From an uncultured Planctomycetota bacterium (GTDB taxonomy: Bacteria; Planctomycetota; UBA1135; GCA-002686595), in assembly GCA_903928115.1 (NCBI GenBank), contig CAIYPP010000041.1:1-33765 (forward strand): 33,765 nt of DNA. Reading direction: 5' to 3'. Positions 1 through 7,965 of this stretch are shown here, piece after piece. The position numbers and the translations under genes are program-made. How positions within the stretch are numbered: position 1 is the first letter of the stretch; each line of letters starts with the position of its first letter. Below the pieces are notes generated by a model. The model saw only the letters and a program-made list of their open reading frames with translations, did not search any database and was not told the DNA's origin.

Positions 1-52
1 ACAGCTCCGCGCGGCGCTGCCGCTCGCGCCGGTGCCGGTGCGCAGCGCATGA
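1..52 (+). CDS. 3' end of an upstream gene (partial, function not readable)
   Basis: Only the last 16 codons are inside the window. The frame reads through to a TGA at 50-52 that overlaps the ATG of the next gene (ATGA). The visible tail is Ala/Pro/Val-rich and carries no diagnostic motif. Because the next gene is an rfaE2-type nucleotidyltransferase, the partner HldE/RfaE1-type PfkB-family sugar kinase is a reasonable guess from context. Nothing in the 16 residues proves this. The coupled overlap supports a real gene ending here and co-translation with its neighbour. Confidence 0.45.
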   Translation, partial: QLRAALPLAPVPVRSA

Positions 53-537
53 GCGCAGCGGTGCTCTGGACGCGCGAGGAGCTCGCGCGCGAACTCGCGC
101 GGCTGCGAGCAGCGCGACCGAGACTGCGCGTCGTGCTCGCGAACGGCTGCTTCGATCTGCTTCACGTAGGTCACACTCGCTATCTCGCCGACGCGCGCTC
201 CCGTGGCGATCTGCTCGTTGTCGCGCTCAACACCGATGAGTCTGTCCGCGCCTTGAAGGGGCCGACGCGTCCGCTGATGCCGCTCGCCGAGCGCGCGGAG
301 GTCGTGGGCGCGCTTCGCTGCGTCGACTACGTTCTATCGTTCGCCGAGCGCGACATGGAAGCGACGCTGCGCGCGCTGCGCCCCGAGGTTCACGCCAAAG
401 GCACGGACTACACGCGCGACACGGTTCCCGAGCGGAACGTGGATCGCGAGCTCGGCATCGAAATCGCGATCTGCGGCGACCCCAAGACGCGCTCTTCGAC
501 GGGCTTTTCGCGAGTCCTCGACGGAGAGCGCGCGTGA
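49..537 (+). CDS. rfaE2: RfaE2-type D-glycero-beta-D-manno-heptose 1-phosphate adenylyltransferase
   Basis: A 162-residue cytidylyltransferase-fold enzyme that should adenylylate heptose 1-phosphate to ADP-heptose, the donor for LPS inner-core heptosyltransferases, in the cytoplasm. The nucleotide-binding signature is clear: [12 protein letters not shown] at residues 31-42 (HxGH at 39-42). A KGTDYT motif follows at 117-122, and a late SSTGFSR segment corresponds to the family's (S/T)(S/T)T nucleotide site. The length matches stand-alone RfaE2 or the C-terminal half of HldE, so the kinase half is probably a separate gene, perhaps the truncated upstream one. The ATG overlaps the preceding stop and the TGA overlaps the next GTG start. 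Two heptosyltransferase genes about 6.4 kb downstream are the expected users of the product. Other cytidylyltransferase-family substrates are possible but less likely. Confidence 0.85.
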   Translation: MSAAVLWTREELARELARLRAARPRLRVVLANGCFDLLHVGHTRYLADARSRGDLLVVALNTDESVRALKGPTRPLMPLAERAEVVGALRCVDYVLSFAERDMEATLRALRPEVHAKGTDYTRDTVPERNVDRELGIEIAICGDPKTRSSTGFSRVLDGERA

Positions 538-1346
538 GCGAGGCTCCCGCGCTGTCGGGCGCTCGCAAGGCCTTCGCCTGGGTGCTCTGGCTCGCGTCGT
601 CCACGCTGGGAACGATCTGCGGCATCGGAGGCGGCATCTTCGCGACGCCGATCCAGCACTACGTTTGTGGCGTGCCCTTGCCGCGTGCGATCAGCACTTC
701 GCTCGTGCTCGTGCTGGTGATGACGCTCGTTGCAACCGGAGTCGAGGCTACGCGTGCGGATGGCGCGATCGACTGGAGCGTCGTCGGGCTGTTGCTCGTG
801 GGCAGCATTCCGGGCGCGCAGCTCGGCTATGCCGTCGGGAAGCGCGCGAGTGTTCGCGCGCTCAAGCTCGCATTCGTCGTGCTCATGGTCGCGGCGGCGA
901 TTCGGCTGGCCACCCTGTCGGGACGCGGCGCTGCAGGGGAGCTTGCGAGCGGGCTCGAGCTTTCGGCGCCCGAGGTGGCCCTCGTGATCGCGGTGGGGGT
1001 CGGTGGCGGCTTCCTCGCGCCGCTGCTCGGGGTTGGCGGCGGAATCCTCGTGATTCCGATGCTGTTCCTGCTGCTCTCCGACACGAGCTACCTCGAAGTG
1101 CGCGCGTGCAGCATGGCGATGAGCATCGTCAACGCCGCGCAGTCGGTGTGGCTGAACTTCCGCGACGGCCGCATCGACTTCCGCGCAGCCGCGCCTTATG
1201 CCGCGATCGCGGTGGTGGGCGCCCTCGCCGGCGCGTGGCTGGTTCACCTGCCCGGCTGGGGCGAAGTCGCGCGGATCGCGCTGACCGTGGTGCTGCTCTT
1301 CGTCGCCGTGCGCTTCGCGCTCGACGTCCGCGCTACACGGGCGTGA
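534..1346 (+). CDS. TauE/SafE-family membrane permease
   Basis: A 270-residue inner-membrane protein of the TauE/SafE (DUF81) family. It has the duplicated architecture of that family: a glycine-rich [10 protein letters not shown] motif in the first half (about residues 30-39) and [10 protein letters not shown] in the second half, each followed by hydrophobic helices, for about eight membrane segments overall. Family members export or import sulfite, sulfoacetate or other small organosulfur anions. The substrate cannot be read here. The GTG start (GTGA overlap with the preceding stop) implies translational coupling to the nucleotidyltransferase, although the functions have no obvious link. 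Its 3' end overlaps the 3' end of the convergent SLC13-type gene by 14 bases. Confidence 0.85.
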   Translation: MSEAPALSGARKAFAWVLWLASSTLGTICGIGGGIFATPIQHYVCGVPLPRAISTSLVLVLVMTLVATGVEATRADGAIDWSVVGLLLVGSIPGAQLGYAVGKRASVRALKLAFVVLMVAAAIRLATLSGRGAAGELASGLELSAPEVALVIAVGVGGGFLAPLLGVGGGILVIPMLFLLLSDTSYLEVRACSMAMSIVNAAQSVWLNFRDGRIDFRAAAPYAAIAVVGALAGAWLVHLPGWGEVARIALTVVLLFVAVRFALDVRATRA

Positions 1347-3126
1347 GCGGGAACGCGATCGGGATCGCGACGAGTGCGACCGCCATCACGACGAGGTCGA
1401 GCGCGGCGCCCACGCGCAGGAAGTCCGAGAAGCGGTATCCGCCGGGGCCGTAGACCATCAAGTTCGTCTGATAGCCGAAGGGCGTCGCGAAGCCGCACGA
1501 TGCGGCGAACATGATCGCGATCAAGAACGGATGGAAGTCGACGCCGAGCTTGGTGGCCGAGGCCATCGCGATCGGGTACATCAGTGCGGCGGTTGCGTTG
1601 TTGCTGAGCACCTCGGTGAGCAGCATCGTGACCGCGTAGACGCCCGCGAGCACCGCCCACGGGTGCTCTCCGATGGCGCCGACGGCTCCGTTGGCGATCT
1701 GCTCGGCGAGGCCCGTCGAGCGCATGGTCTCGCCGATGCCGAGCGCAGCTGCGATCGTGATCAGCACTTCCCAGTCGATGCTGCGCCGCGCAGCGGAGGC
1801 GTTGCAGCAGCCCGTGACGAGCATCGCGCCCGCCGCGAGCAGGCCCGCGTGCACCATCGAGAGCCACTCGAAGCCCGCGACGACGATCATCGCGACCAAG
1901 ATGCCGATCGCGAGCCATGCTTTCTCGTGTCCCGGCGGCGTCGAGTCCTCGACGCGCGACACGAGGAAGAAGTCGCGCGAGTTGCGCTGCTGGTCCGCGA
2001 ACGACGGGTGCGCCTCCAAGAGCAGCGTGTCGCCTGCGCGCACCTCGATGTCGCCGATCTTCTGTCGCACGCGCTCACCTTGGCGCGCGACCGCGATCAC
2101 CGCCGCGTTGTAGACCGCACGGAACTTGCCGTCGCGGATCGTCTGTCCCACGAGCGGGCACTGCGGCGAGACGACGGCTTCGATCATGCAGCGCTCGGAG
2201 CGCGGCGCGTCGAGCTTGAACACTTGGTTGGTCGCAGGGCGCAGGCCGCGCAGCTTCTGCAAGTCGAGCACCGAGTCGACGATGCCGACGAACACGAGCC
2301 GGTCATTTGCGCGCAGCGTCTCGCTCGACGCCACCGCGGGCAGCACGCGCCCCTCGCGCTCGATCTCGGCGAGGTACATACCCGGCAGGCCGCGCAGGCC
2401 CGCCGCTTCGATCGTCTGGCCGACGAGGCCGCTCGACGGCTCGACTTCCATCTCGATCGTGTACTCGCGCGGGTCGCTGCTCGCCGAGATCGACGGCTTG
2501 CGCTCTGGGAGCAGCCAGCGCCCGGTCACCACGAGGAACGTGATTCCGACGATCGCGCAAGGCACGCCGACCCACGCGAGGTCGAACATGTTGAATACGT
2601 CGCGCCGACCGATCTCCGCGACGGCGAGGCCGTACACGACCATGTTCGTGCTCGTGCCGATCAAGGTGCAGACACCGCCCAGAATCGTCGCGTACGAGAG
2701 CGGGATGAAGAGCTTCGACGGCGCGATGCCCGTGCGCTTCGAGAGGTCGCTCACCACCGGCAGGAACATCGCCACGATCGGCGTGTTGTTGAGGAACGCC
2801 GAGAGGCTCGCGCAGGGAATCATCAAGCGCAGCTGCGCCGCGGTGACGTTCTTGGGTCGCCCGAGCAGTGGTCGCGTGACGAGGCTCATCGCACCCGTGC
2901 GCGAGAGCCCCGCGACGACGACGTAGAGGACGAGCACCGTCACGAGCGCCTCGTTGCCGAGCCCCGACACGAGCTTGTTCGGCGACGGGAACTTGTCCGA
3001 GACGAGCCCCGCGGTCATGAAGACCCCGACCACGGCGACCATCGCGAGGTCGGTGGCGTAGTTGCGCGCGAGGGCGAGCACCATCAGCGCGAGCACCGCG
3101 AGCGTGAACCAGCTTTCCCAAGTCAT
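1333..3126 (-). CDS. SLC13/DASS-type anion permease with two RCK_C (TrkA-C) domains
   Basis: A 597-residue inner-membrane transporter of the divalent-anion:Na+ symporter superfamily. The N-terminal transport half (about 1-205) carries the Asn/Thr substrate-loop motifs FLNNTPIVAMF (111-121) and LIGTSTNMVVYG (155-166). A cytoplasmic insert of about 215-385 holds two TrkA-C/RCK_C domains. The second transport half repeats the loop motifs (EVLSNNATAALMYP and a later YQTNLMVYGPGG). This topology is typical of bacterial SAC1/SLT-like permeases, often assigned to sulfate or other anions; the ion is not determinable from sequence. The RCK_C domains suggest gating by a ligand. The gene is transcribed alone, with a TAGAGT box 15 bases upstream of the ATG. 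The convergent neighbour TauE also handles anions, so a shared sulfur role is possible but speculative. Confidence 0.88.
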   Translation of the reverse strand: MTWESWFTLAVLALMVLALARNYATDLAMVAVVGVFMTAGLVSDKFPSPNKLVSGLGNEALVTVLVLYVVVAGLSRTGAMSLVTRPLLGRPKNVTAAQLRLMIPCASLSAFLNNTPIVAMFLPVVSDLSKRTGIAPSKLFIPLSYATILGGVCTLIGTSTNMVVYGLAVAEIGRRDVFNMFDLAWVGVPCAIVGITFLVVTGRWLLPERKPSISASSDPREYTIEMEVEPSSGLVGQTIEAAGLRGLPGMYLAEIEREGRVLPAVASSETLRANDRLVFVGIVDSVLDLQKLRGLRPATNQVFKLDAPRSERCMIEAVVSPQCPLVGQTIRDGKFRAVYNAAVIAVARQGERVRQKIGDIEVRAGDTLLLEAHPSFADQQRNSRDFFLVSRVEDSTPPGHEKAWLAIGILVAMIVVAGFEWLSMVHAGLLAAGAMLVTGCCNASAARRSIDWEVLITIAAALGIGETMRSTGLAEQIANGAVGAIGEHPWAVLAGVYAVTMLLTEVLSNNATAALMYPIAMASATKLGVDFHPFLIAIMFAASCGFATPFGYQTNLMVYGPGGYRFSDFLRVGAALDLVVMAVALVAIPIAFPLTPV

Positions 3127-3141
3127 GGCGGAACCGTGGGC

Positions 3142-3147
3142 ACTCTA
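3142..3147 (-). promoter_or_regulatory. Candidate -10 box (TAGAGT) for the SLC13-type gene
   Basis: On the minus strand TAGAGT lies 15 bases upstream of the ATG at 3126, which would give a leader of roughly 8-9 bases. The same hexamer occurs upstream of the gene at 17583. No TTGACA-like -35 is evident and no Shine-Dalgarno sequence separates the box from the ATG. Confidence 0.4.
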
Positions 3148-3224
3148 TCGGGCCGCGCGGTGGGCTTCCTGCCTCCACGTGCGGCGCTCTAGCCCTGCGG
3201 CGGTTCCGTCCCGAATGTGGGTGG

Positions 3225-3261
3225 AAGAAAATGCCGGAGGCCTGCGCACCGGCAGGCCTCC
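3225..3261 (-). terminator. Rho-independent terminator of the glutamate dehydrogenase operon
   Basis: A perfect 10-bp stem (GGAGGCCTGC at 3236-3245 paired with 3252-3261) encloses a 6-base loop. Read on the minus strand it is followed by a T-rich run, TTTTCTT (about 3225-3231). It sits about 30 bases beyond the stop at 3293 and before the SLC13-type gene. This is the clearest intrinsic terminator in the window. Confidence 0.8.
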
Positions 3262-3292
3262 GTGGGAAATTCTCGCCCTGTCGGCGCTGTCG

Positions 3293-4585
3293 TCAGGCGT
3301 ACAGGCCGCGCAGGCGGTCCGCGCCCGCCACGCGGGTCACGGCGACGATGTGGGCCGCTGTGCGCAGCGGGACCTTGCGCGTGTCGGCCTCGGTGACGAC
3401 GCGTGCCCACGCATCCTCGACGAAGCGCTCGAGGCGACGCAGCACGTCGCCCTCGGGCCACGCGGTGCCCATGCGGTTTTGGACCCACTCGAAGTAGGCT
3501 GCGACCGTGTCTCCGCCGCGCGCGAGGATGTCGGGCACGACTTCGACGCCACGCTCGCGCAGGCGCCGATCCGCGACCGCCGAGACGGCGTTGTGCGCGC
3601 CCTCGATCACCATCTTCGCTTGGAGAGCCTCGACGTTGCGGGTCGAGATCGCGTTCGCCACCGCGCAGGGGATCAGCACGTCGCACGCGCGCAAGAGCAG
3701 GTCCGCGTCGCTCACGTGCTCGAAGTCGCCCTTCGCCTCCGCGATCGTGCCGCTCGGGCCGCGAGCGGCGAGCAGCTTGCGGATGTCGATGCCGTTGGCG
3801 TTGTACACGCCGCCGGTTACATCCGAGATTCCGACCACGCGCCAGTCGCAGTCTTGGAGGAGCCGCGCGAGGTTGCCGCCGACCATGCCGGCGCCTTGGA
3901 TGATCACGGACGGTCCGCCGCGCTCGTGGCCGAGCTTGCGACGCTTCGCTGCGCGCTCCGCGACGAAGCGCAGGCCCTGCGCCGTGGCGTCGTGGCCGTG
4001 GTGCGTGCCGCCGAGCACCGCGGGCTTGCCCGCAACCACCGCGTTCGTCGTGCGCCGCAGGTGCATCGAGACCGTGTCCATGATCCACGCCATGACGCGC
4101 TCGTCGCGCGCCTTTTCCGGCGTGAACACGTCGCGGTCGGGGCCGATAACGTCGTGCAGGTTCGCGATGTAGCGCCGCACCGCGCGCTCGAGCAGAGCCG
4201 GGCTCACGCTGTCGCGATCGATGCGCAGCCCGCCCGCTGCTCCGCCGAAGGGCACGCCGAGCAGCGCGCACTTCCATGTCATCCAACCGGCGAGCGCGCG
4301 CAGGTCGTCGAGCTTGAGCGCCGGATCGAGCCGCAGCGGACCGCAGTAGGGGCCGAGGCCAGCGTTGTGCTGCACGCGCCAGCCCTCGAGCACTTCGACC
4401 GAGCCATCGTCGAGCGTGATGGGCACGGATACGGCGAGCTCGCGGTCCGGCTGACGCAGGATGCGGTACTCGCCGGGGTTGATCGAAGCGAGGCTCGCGG
4501 CCTCGTCGAAGCTCGCCATCATCGACGCGAAGGGGTTCTCCGCGTCGAGGAGCGGCGTCGTCGAGCTGACCTGCGTGCGTTCCAT
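3293..4585 (-). CDS. Glutamate dehydrogenase paralogue lacking catalytic residues (probable regulatory pseudoenzyme)
   Basis: A 430-residue Glu/Leu/Phe/Val dehydrogenase-fold protein aligned almost gaplessly with the adjacent active enzyme. The substrate side is degraded. The glutamate-binding Lys of KGGIR (K79 in the neighbour) is Cys81. The PROSITE active-site Lys in GGGKGG (K115) is Ala117, so the motif reads GGAAGG. The catalytic Asp of PAPD (D155) is Glu157. The Ser that contacts the substrate carboxylate (S358) is Ala363. Only the Lys of MTWKC (K105) remains. The Rossmann motif GAGMVGG and the hexamer-forming C-terminus are kept and the frame is intact, so it is a maintained protein and not a decayed gene. 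In Thermus thermophilus a catalytically inactive GdhA regulates catalytic GdhB in hetero-oligomers; this pair looks analogous. The start at 4585 has GGGAG upstream. The frame stays open further upstream only inside the other gene. Confidence 0.85.
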   Translation of the reverse strand: MERTQVSSTTPLLDAENPFASMMASFDEAASLASINPGEYRILRQPDRELAVSVPITLDDGSVEVLEGWRVQHNAGLGPYCGPLRLDPALKLDDLRALAGWMTWKCALLGVPFGGAAGGLRIDRDSVSPALLERAVRRYIANLHDVIGPDRDVFTPEKARDERVMAWIMDTVSMHLRRTTNAVVAGKPAVLGGTHHGHDATAQGLRFVAERAAKRRKLGHERGGPSVIIQGAGMVGGNLARLLQDCDWRVVGISDVTGGVYNANGIDIRKLLAARGPSGTIAEAKGDFEHVSDADLLLRACDVLIPCAVANAISTRNVEALQAKMVIEGAHNAVSAVADRRLRERGVEVVPDILARGGDTVAAYFEWVQNRMGTAWPEGDVLRRLERFVEDAWARVVTEADTRKVPLRTAAHIVAVTRVAGADRLRGLYA

Positions 4586-4599
4586 CGAGTCTCCCGCGC

Positions 4600-5877
4600 T
4601 CAGGCGTAGGTGCCGCGCATCTGGTACACGTTCGCGACGCGACCGACGGCGAGGATGTAGGCGCCGATGCGCAGCGAAGTGTTGTGCTTGCGCGCCGTCT
4701 CCTCGACGGCGGCGAAGGAGGTCGTCATGACCTGCTCGAGGCGCGAGTTGACGACCTCTTCGGTCCAGAAGTAGCCGGCGCGGTCCTGCACCCACTCGAA
4801 GTAGGAGACGGTGACGCCGCCCGCGTTCGCCAGAATGTCCGGCACGACCATCACGCCGCGGCGCTCGAGGATCTGGTCGGCGAGCACCGTCGTCGGGCCG
4901 TTCGCGCCCTCGACGATGAGCTTGGCCTTGATGCGCTCGGCGTTCTTGCTGGTGAGCTGGTTCTCGGTCGCGGCGGGCACGAGCACGTCGCAGTCGAGCT
5001 CGAGCTGCGCGGCGCTCGGGATGTGCTGCGCCTTCGTGTAGCCCTCGAGCTTCTTGTTCTGCTTCAGGTAGGCGAGCACGTCGGGGATGTCGAGGCCCTT
5101 CTCGTTGTAGATCGCGCCATAGATGTCGCTGATCGAAACGATCTTCATGCCCTCGCGCGCGAGCAGCATCGCCCCGATGCCGCCGACGTTGCCCGAGCCC
5201 TGCACGACGACGCGCGTGTTCTCCGGACGGATTCCGAGCTTCTTGAGCGCCTCGCGCGTGACGATCATCACGCCGCGGCCCGTCGCCTCGGTGCGGCCCT
5301 TCGAGCCGCCGAGCGCCAGCGGCTTGCCGGTCACGATCGCCGTGTCCGTGCGGCGCACGTGCATCGACCACGTGTCCATGAGCCACGCCATCGTCTGCTC
5401 GTTCGTGTTGACGTCCGGCGCGGGCACGTCGCGGTCCGAGCCGAGGATGTCCATGATGCCCGTGGTGTAGCGACGCGTGATGCGCTCGAGCTCACCCTTG
5501 GAGAGCTGGCGCGGATCACAGATCACGCCGCCCTTGCCGCCGCCGAACGGCACGTCGACCACCGAGCACTTCCACGTCATCCACGCGGCCAGCGCGCGCA
5601 CTTCGTCGAGGTGCACGTCCGGCGCGTAGCGGATGCCGCCCTTGCACGGACCGCGCGAGAAGTTGTGCTGCACGCGGTAGCCCGTGAAGACCTTGAGCTT
5701 GCCGTTGTCCATCGTCACCGGGATGGCGACCGTGAGCTCCTTGTCCGGTGTGCGCAGCACCTCGCGCACGCCCTCGTCCAGTCCGAGCGCGTCGGCCGCG
5801 ACGTCGAAGCGCTGGGCCATCGCTTGGAAAGGGTTGAACTCGTCCATCGGAGCTTTGACTTGGGGAGCGGTCGACAT
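4600..5877 (-). CDS. gdhA: Glutamate dehydrogenase, catalytic subunit (GLFV family)
   Basis: A 425-residue cytoplasmic enzyme expected to interconvert L-glutamate and 2-oxoglutarate plus ammonia with NAD(P). All substrate residues are visible: K79 in CKGGIR, K103 in MTWKC, active-site K115 in FGGGKGG, catalytic D155 in VPAPDVNT and S358 in VTVSYFEW. The coenzyme domain has [11 protein letters not shown]. The length is typical of the roughly 420-residue hexameric class (GudB/RocG/archaeal type). It is the first gene of a two-gene operon: the degraded paralogue starts 14 bases after its stop, and a strong terminator follows that gene. A GGAAGAG Shine-Dalgarno-like sequence lies a few bases upstream of the ATG. 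Coenzyme preference cannot be decided safely by eye. Confidence 0.93.
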   Translation of the reverse strand: MSTAPQVKAPMDEFNPFQAMAQRFDVAADALGLDEGVREVLRTPDKELTVAIPVTMDNGKLKVFTGYRVQHNFSRGPCKGGIRYAPDVHLDEVRALAAWMTWKCSVVDVPFGGGKGGVICDPRQLSKGELERITRRYTTGIMDILGSDRDVPAPDVNTNEQTMAWLMDTWSMHVRRTDTAIVTGKPLALGGSKGRTEATGRGVMIVTREALKKLGIRPENTRVVVQGSGNVGGIGAMLLAREGMKIVSISDIYGAIYNEKGLDIPDVLAYLKQNKKLEGYTKAQHIPSAAQLELDCDVLVPAATENQLTSKNAERIKAKLIVEGANGPTTVLADQILERRGVMVVPDILANAGGVTVSYFEWVQDRAGYFWTEEVVNSRLEQVMTTSFAAVEETARKHNTSLRIGAYILAVGRVANVYQMRGTYA

Positions 5878-6109
5878 GGGGTCTCTTCCGCCTCGGGGCG
5901 TGCCGCGGCGGTCTCTTGGGGCTCGGTTCTCGAATACCGTGGCGCGCGGCTCGGCCCCATCGGGGGCTTTGCAGAGTCACGGGCCAAAGATTGAAGCCTC
6001 CGCAGGCCCGCTTGAGAATCCCCGAGCCAGTTTCGGGCCTCAGCGACCCATCCTGACGCGCACGAGAGCCTTGGAGGTTGCAGCGCGGGCCCGCGGCTGG
6101 TGCCATGGC

Positions 6110-6937
6110 ATGCCCATGGGCTCCCCGATGCGCCAGACACCGGCCGAGAGCGGCACGAGAGCGCGCGCGAGCACCCGCCTGTGGGTCGAGAGCGAGCTCC
6201 CCGGCTCAGGGGGCGCGTCGCGCGACTTGTTGCGGGACATCTTTGCCGCCCGCGCGGAGGTGCCCCTGCGCGCGCTTGCAGGCCGCGCGACCTTCCGCTG
6301 GCCCGCCGACTCGGCGGTGGTCGTGAAGCGCTACTCCGCGCCTGTCTGGGGGGACCTCGTCCACGACCTGCTGCGCGGCAGGGCGCGTTCCGTAGCGCGT
6401 CGAGAAGCCGAGAACCTGCGCGACCTCGCGCTCGCGGGCCTGCGCGTGCCGCGCCTCCACGGCTGGTGCGACGAAGGGGCCTTCGGAGCGCGCAGTGCGC
6501 TCTGGATGGAGCACCTCGAGCACTCGGGCTCGCTGATGGAGCTCGCGGCGCGCGCTCCACGGGCAGCGGTCGAGTACTCGTCGCAGCTCGCTCGCGCCGT
6601 CGCGCTTCTACACACGCAGGGTTGGTACCACCGCGACCTCTACCTCGCGCACTGGCTCGTCACGGCCCAAGGACTCGTCCTCGTCGACGTCGGTCGTGCC
6701 CGACGCGAGCGCTCGCCGCGTGAGCGCTGGTTCGTGAAGGACGTGGCCGCGCTTCTGCACTCGACGCCGAGCGCGGTTCCGCACGCGGCTCGTCTGCGCT
6801 TTCTCGCTCACTACCTCGACGCGCGCGGCGTCACTTCGCACGATGGGCGCCGCCGCTTCGCGCGCGCCGTGCTCGCGAAGGCCGCCCGCATCGCCGCCCA
6901 CGCCCCGCGCTGGGTCGACCGCTCCTCCGGCACATGA
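6110..6937 (+). CDS. WaaP/KdkA-like lipopolysaccharide core sugar kinase
   Basis: A 275-residue eukaryotic-like kinase-fold protein of the LPS kinase (Kdo/WaaP, PF06293-type) group. It should phosphorylate a heptose or Kdo residue of the LPS core using ATP at the cytoplasmic face. Visible landmarks are the ATP-binding Lys in AVVVKRY (K73), the catalytic loop YHRDLYLAHWLV (H174, D176), close to the WaaP/InaA HRDxYxxHFL pattern, and a metal-binding Asp in LVDVGRAR (D193). The frame is open upstream to about 5684. The Met at 6110 (also 6116 or 6128) is preferred because the upstream stretch overlaps the divergent gdh gene. It is the first gene of a five-gene chain and its TGA overlaps the next ATG. 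Confidence 0.78.
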   Translation: MPMGSPMRQTPAESGTRARASTRLWVESELPGSGGASRDLLRDIFAARAEVPLRALAGRATFRWPADSAVVVKRYSAPVWGDLVHDLLRGRARSVARREAENLRDLALAGLRVPRLHGWCDEGAFGARSALWMEHLEHSGSLMELAARAPRAAVEYSSQLARAVALLHTQGWYHRDLYLAHWLVTAQGLVLVDVGRARRERSPRERWFVKDVAALLHSTPSAVPHAARLRFLAHYLDARGVTSHDGRRRFARAVLAKAARIAAHAPRWVDRSSGT

Positions 6938-7965
6938 TCGAAACGCTCGAGCATCTCGCGATCTGCGCGCCGAACTGGGTCGGCGACCTCGCGATGGCGA
7001 CGCCCGTGCTCGAGGCGGCCGTCGCGGCGCCGCACGTCGAGCGCACGACGATCCTCGTGCGCAAGCACCTCGCGCCGCTCCTCGCCGATGGCCCGCTGGC
7101 GCCGCACCTGCGGGCGCACAGCGCGCGCGAGGAAGCCGCGGTGCTGCGCGAGCTTGCCCCCGACGCGGCGCTGCTCCTCTCGAACTCGTTCGGCAGCGCG
7201 TGGCGGGCGTGGAAAGCGGGCGTGAAGTGGCGCTTTGGCAGCGCGCTCTCCGGCCGTCGCTGGTTCCTCACGCACGCGGTAGTTCCGCCTTCGCGCGACG
7301 GTCGCCGCGCGCCGATCCCGACCGCCCACTTGCTCCGCGACGTCGCAGGCCTCGCGGGCATCACGCTCGACTCGATCCATCCGCGGCTCTACGTCCGCGA
7401 CGAGCTGCGCGAGCGCAACCGCGCGACGCTGCGCGAGCTTGGCGTCGACATCGAGCGCGGCTACGTAGTGTGCTGCCCGGGCGCGGCGTTCGGCGCAGCG
7501 AAGCTGTGGCCCGCGGATCGCTTTGCCGCGGCGCTCGATCGCATCCACGACGAGCTCGGATTCCAAGCGGTGGTGAGCGGCGGACCCGGCGAAGAACCGC
7601 TGATCGGCGCCGTGAGTGCGGCTTCGCGTCGCGGTGCGATCTCGCTCGGCAAGACCGAGCGCAACTTGGAGACGCTGAAGGCCCTCGTCGCGGACGCACG
7701 CCTGCTCGTGGTCGGCGACTCCGGTCCGCGCTGGGTCGCGGCGGCCTTCGATGTGCCGTGCGTCACGATCATGGGGCCGAACATCCCCGAGCTCACGGCG
7801 ACGAGCCTCGAGCTCGCGGAGGTCGTGCGCATCGACCTCGAGTGTTCGCCGTGCATGGAGCGGGTCTGTCCGCTCGGACATCACCGCTGCATGCAGGGCA
7901 TCCCGGTCGAGAGCGTGGTGGACGCGGCGAAGCGCGTGCTCGCGCGCGCGGGAGCCTGCGCGTGA
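6934..7965 (+). CDS. waaF: Heptosyltransferase, glycosyltransferase family 9 (WaaF-like)
   Basis: A 343-residue GT-B enzyme expected to transfer heptose from ADP-heptose to the LPS inner core. The N-terminal APNWVGDLAMATPVL (about 13-27) is the classic GT9 acceptor-side signature of WaaF. The C-terminal half has CPGAAFGAAKLWP, the ADP-heptose-binding loop found in heptosyltransferase II, then GDSGPRWVAAAF in place of the usual DTGPxH. A Cys-rich tail (CSPCMERVCPLGHHRCM) matches the conserved C-terminus of WaaF proteins. ATGA overlap upstream and GTGA overlap downstream indicate tight co-translation. The symbol is given on motif similarity; which heptose it adds is inferred. Confidence 0.85.
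   Translation: MIETLEHLAICAPNWVGDLAMATPVLEAAVAAPHVERTTILVRKHLAPLLADGPLAPHLRAHSAREEAAVLRELAPDAALLLSNSFGSAWRAWKAGVKWRFGSALSGRRWFLTHAVVPPSRDGRRAPIPTAHLLRDVAGLAGITLDSIHPRLYVRDELRERNRATLRELGVDIERGYVVCCPGAAFGAAKLWPADRFAAALDRIHDELGFQAVVSGGPGEEPLIGAVSAASRRGAISLGKTERNLETLKALVADARLLVVGDSGPRWVAAAFDVPCVTIMGPNIPELTATSLELAEVVRIDLECSPCMERVCPLGHHRCMQGIPVESVVDAAKRVLARAGACA

Noticed and set aside
408..1247. Long minus-strand open frames across the rfaE2/TauE genes, and many similar long frames elsewhere on both strands
   Set aside because: They are shadows produced by very high GC. Their translations are Arg/Ala/His-rich low-complexity without domains, while the opposite frame holds a recognisable family.
4586..5386. 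N-terminal extension of the inactive glutamate dehydrogenase to 697 residues
   Set aside because: The extension is Arg/Asp-rich shadow sequence inside the active gdh gene. The family N-terminus begins at 4585.
5878..6109. Small gene or regulatory RNA in the gdh/WaaP-like divergent gap
   Set aside because: Only short GC hairpins are visible (for example GCCCC-ATCG-GGGGC), with no coding frame. The upstream extension of the kinase frame has no family similarity.
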